A DNA stretch of 64,000 nt, taken from contig DALYJX010000003.1 in the NCBI GenBank assembly GCA_031969655.1, positions 1-64,000 of the forward strand, given 5' to 3'. The notes below the pieces were generated by a model that did not search any database, was not told the origin of the DNA, and saw only the letters and a program-made list of their open reading frames with translations. This stretch comes from Microseira sp003486305. Its GTDB lineage: Bacteria; Cyanobacteriota; Cyanobacteriia; Cyanobacteriales; Aerosakkonemataceae. The position numbers and the translations under genes were made by a program. This document shows positions 62,538-64,000 of the stretch, in pieces. Every line of letters begins with the position of its first letter. The first letter of the stretch is position 1.

Positions 62538-62795
62538 TTAAAGGTACGTTTTAGACCCCAACTTCAGCGATGCTTGTGGCGAAATATGGCGCGATTCGCT
62601 ACGCGATGGCTGATGCGATCGCACTTTGTAACCAACACCGCGATACTTCAAATTTAATGTTTCTTGAGAGCTAACTTTTAACGGCAAAGATGGAATTTCA
62701 TAACTCGCACCGCGATACTTAGCCGTTATTGTTTCAACTTGCTCAATATTTTGAACATCCCAATCGTAAAAATTGCCCCGATAACGCAGAATCAT
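62538..62795 (-). CDS. DUF4278 domain protein
   Basis: A protein of 85 residues with three Y-R-G motifs (ILRYRGNFYDWD, AKYRGASYEIP, LKYRGVGYKVR), the hallmark of the small cyanobacterial DUF4278 family. The C-terminal third is Ser/His-rich and overlaps a HIP1-containing repeat, so it may be a later extension. The function is unknown, and it does not appear tied to the siderophore genes. Confidence 0.75.
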   Translation of the reverse strand: MILRYRGNFYDWDVQNIEQVETITAKYRGASYEIPSLPLKVSSQETLNLKYRGVGYKVRSHQPSRSESRHISPQASLKLGSKTYL

Positions 62796-63142
62796 GGTAT
62801 AAACTCCTTGAAAGCCGATTTTTACTCGGGCTACCTTGCTTCTATTTATCTATGGGTGGAACTGGGGGGAATTTATGCAGCTTTTTCGCCAAAATCACAC
62901 TCTGTCTTGCTAGTCACAAACCCGGTTTATTTGCGTAGCGAAAGAAGCTTTTTCAGGACTTACGCACAGCCTCTATCCGTAGGGTGCGTTAGCAAGCAGA
63001 GTACGGCACCATCTACCATTTTTTGATACCGTAGGGGCGGGTTTTACGAGAGATTGTTGCTATCAGCGCCAAGGATTAATAAACCCGCCCCCCCCTAGAT
63101 ACAGATGCAACCGGACACGATATGATACCGTAGGGGCGGGTT
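62796..63142. other. Intergenic region with dispersed repeats
   Basis: No convincing gene is seen. It contains a GGTGCGTTA-type hairpin near 62982-63010 and the first and part of the second copy of a 63-nt direct repeat. Confidence 0.6.
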
Positions 63143-63185
63143 TTACGAGAGATTGTTGCTATCAGCGCCAAGGATTAATAAACCC
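63024..63185. repeat. Two identical 63-nt direct repeats
   Basis: Copies at 63024-63086 and 63123-63185 start TGATACCGTAGGGGCGGG and end TAATAAACCC. The second overlaps the 3' end of the PEP-CTERM gene. GGGGCGGGTTT words are shared with 33983-34045. Confidence 0.95.
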
Positions 63186-64000
63186 TTCCTTAGCTGACTG
63201 TTTTTAGGTTGTTTGCGCTTCAAAACAGAACCAATACCCAATACACCAAACGCCAATAAACCAAACACAGAACCCGGTTCGGGTACGCTGCGAGCAACTT
63301 TAACTTGAGTAATTTGGCTACTCCATCTGCTGCCCAAATTCGGGTCAGATTTATTAGCAAAAGCTTGGAAAGTCCAGAAGCTAAACGGATCGCTTGGATC
63401 GACTACAGTGGCGCTGTAGCCGCCCCAAGGTTGAATACCAAAAGGAGGATATATCTCCCGGTTATAGCTATCTAATCCTGCCTTCAAGAGTAAAGGATTG
63501 CCGAATGTTGTGACTCCATTTGTTGTTTGACCCAACACAGCATAACTACTAACAAATTCATTCTTTCCTGTACCGTCGATACTAATCCCACCTGAACGAT
63601 TGAAACCAATAACAACATCGCCAAATTGGTTAGCAGCAATCGAAGGCAAGAAGTAATCGTAGTCGCGATCGCTAATAGTGCCAGACTGAAGTACGGCATT
63701 AGTTCTTTCATCGATTTCGTACCAACGAATGCCAACGCGCGGAAGAAGACCACCCCCCGATGAAACTCCGATGTTGTGAACTGCCCAAAGGCTATTACCA
63801 ACTTCAAAAACATTGCTATTTAAACGGGTGTCGAGATCCTTGGCAATCCGCCAATAGGAAAAGTTTGTAGGATGTGGTTGAGTTGCCCAGTTGGGAGTAG
63901 AATAGTTATCCACTTGAATACCAACCCCGGCGGAAATATTTGCCAAACTGCTGCCAGAATTCAATAGGTTAGAACGCTGGAGCAAATTACTGGCTCCCCA
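63143..64000 (-). CDS. PEP-CTERM sorting-domain protein (5' partial)
   Basis: The frame is open to the right edge of the window, so the N-terminus is missing; the TTG at 63985 is not a credible start. At least 285 residues remain. The C-terminal sorting signal is VPEPGSVFGLLAFGVLGIG followed by the basic cluster KRKQPKN: a PEP motif, one membrane helix and an Arg/Lys end. This predicts processing by an exosortase and export to the cell surface. The main domain (WAVHNIGVSSGGGLLPRVGIRWYEID, then DYDYFLPSIAANQFGDVVIGFNRSG) resembles secreted beta-propeller-like proteins. The last ~15 residues are encoded by a 63-nt repeat. Confidence 0.82.
   Translation of the reverse strand, partial: WGASNLLQRSNLLNSGSSLANISAGVGIQVDNYSTPNWATQPHPTNFSYWRIAKDLDTRLNSNVFEVGNSLWAVHNIGVSSGGGLLPRVGIRWYEIDERTNAVLQSGTISDRDYDYFLPSIAANQFGDVVIGFNRSGGISIDGTGKNEFVSSYAVLGQTTNGVTTFGNPLLLKAGLDSYNREIYPPFGIQPWGGYSATVVDPSDPFSFWTFQAFANKSDPNLGSRWSSQITQVKVARSVPEPGSVFGLLAFGVLGIGSVLKRKQPKNSQLRKGLLILGADSNNLS

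Overview
The window is cyanobacterial. The HIP1 octamer GCGATCGC recurs throughout, and the gene families present (DUF4278, PEP-CTERM, AMIN-domain TonB receptor, FAAL-initiated NRPS/PKS) are typical of filamentous or large-genome cyanobacteria. The genus cannot be fixed from the sequence alone. No rRNA, tRNA, transposase or CRISPR array was seen.

Layout. (1) 1-5192: the 3' part of a very large secreted multidomain protein (subtilase tail, PPC, CHAP, lipase-like). (2) 5304-6603: a tandem duplication of a GIY-YIG nuclease gene plus a small partner gene. (3) 6719-18114: an iron-import block with exbD-exbB, a divergent, unusually long tonB, a MORN-repeat protein, a secreted penicillin-acylase-family Ntn hydrolase, a broken VapBC pair, a PepSY membrane protein and an AMIN-TonB-dependent siderophore receptor. 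(4) 18746-62413: about 44 kb of colinear NRPS/PKS genes with two Fe(II)/2-oxoglutarate hydroxylases, a class III aminotransferase, a methyltransferase and an MFS exporter. (5) 62538-64000: a DUF4278 protein and the C-terminal part of a PEP-CTERM protein.

The assembly line reads: FAAL-ACP-C-A(Asn-like)-PCP; KS-AT(malonyl)-KR(degenerate)-ACP; C-A(Gly)-PCP-C; TauD-like hydroxylase 1; Interface-A(Asp)-PCP-E-C-A(Gly)-PCP; C-A(unresolved, perhaps Orn-like)-PCP-E; C-(no A)-PCP-C; TauD-like hydroxylase 2; Interface-A(His-like)-PCP-E-Reductase; aminotransferase. The A-domain codes were read by eye against GrsA. Condensation-like interface domains that lack HHxxxDG, paired with SyrP/TauD-type hydroxylases, are the known signature of beta-hydroxy-Asp and beta-hydroxy-His siderophores. 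With the adjacent TonB/ExbBD/receptor/PepSY genes, this marks a cyanochelin-like lipopeptide siderophore locus. It appears to combine beta-OH-Asp with beta-OH-His and to release the product reductively, perhaps with conversion to an amine.

The second notable signal is at the DNA level. At least three families of short palindromic repeats sit in frame inside protein-coding genes (acylase, FAAL, KS, A and C domains). The first two families always lie in the same orientation and reading frame. Hairpin arms show compensatory changes between copies. This resembles the Rickettsia palindromic elements inserted into genes. One module appears to have lost its A domain where such repeats now lie.
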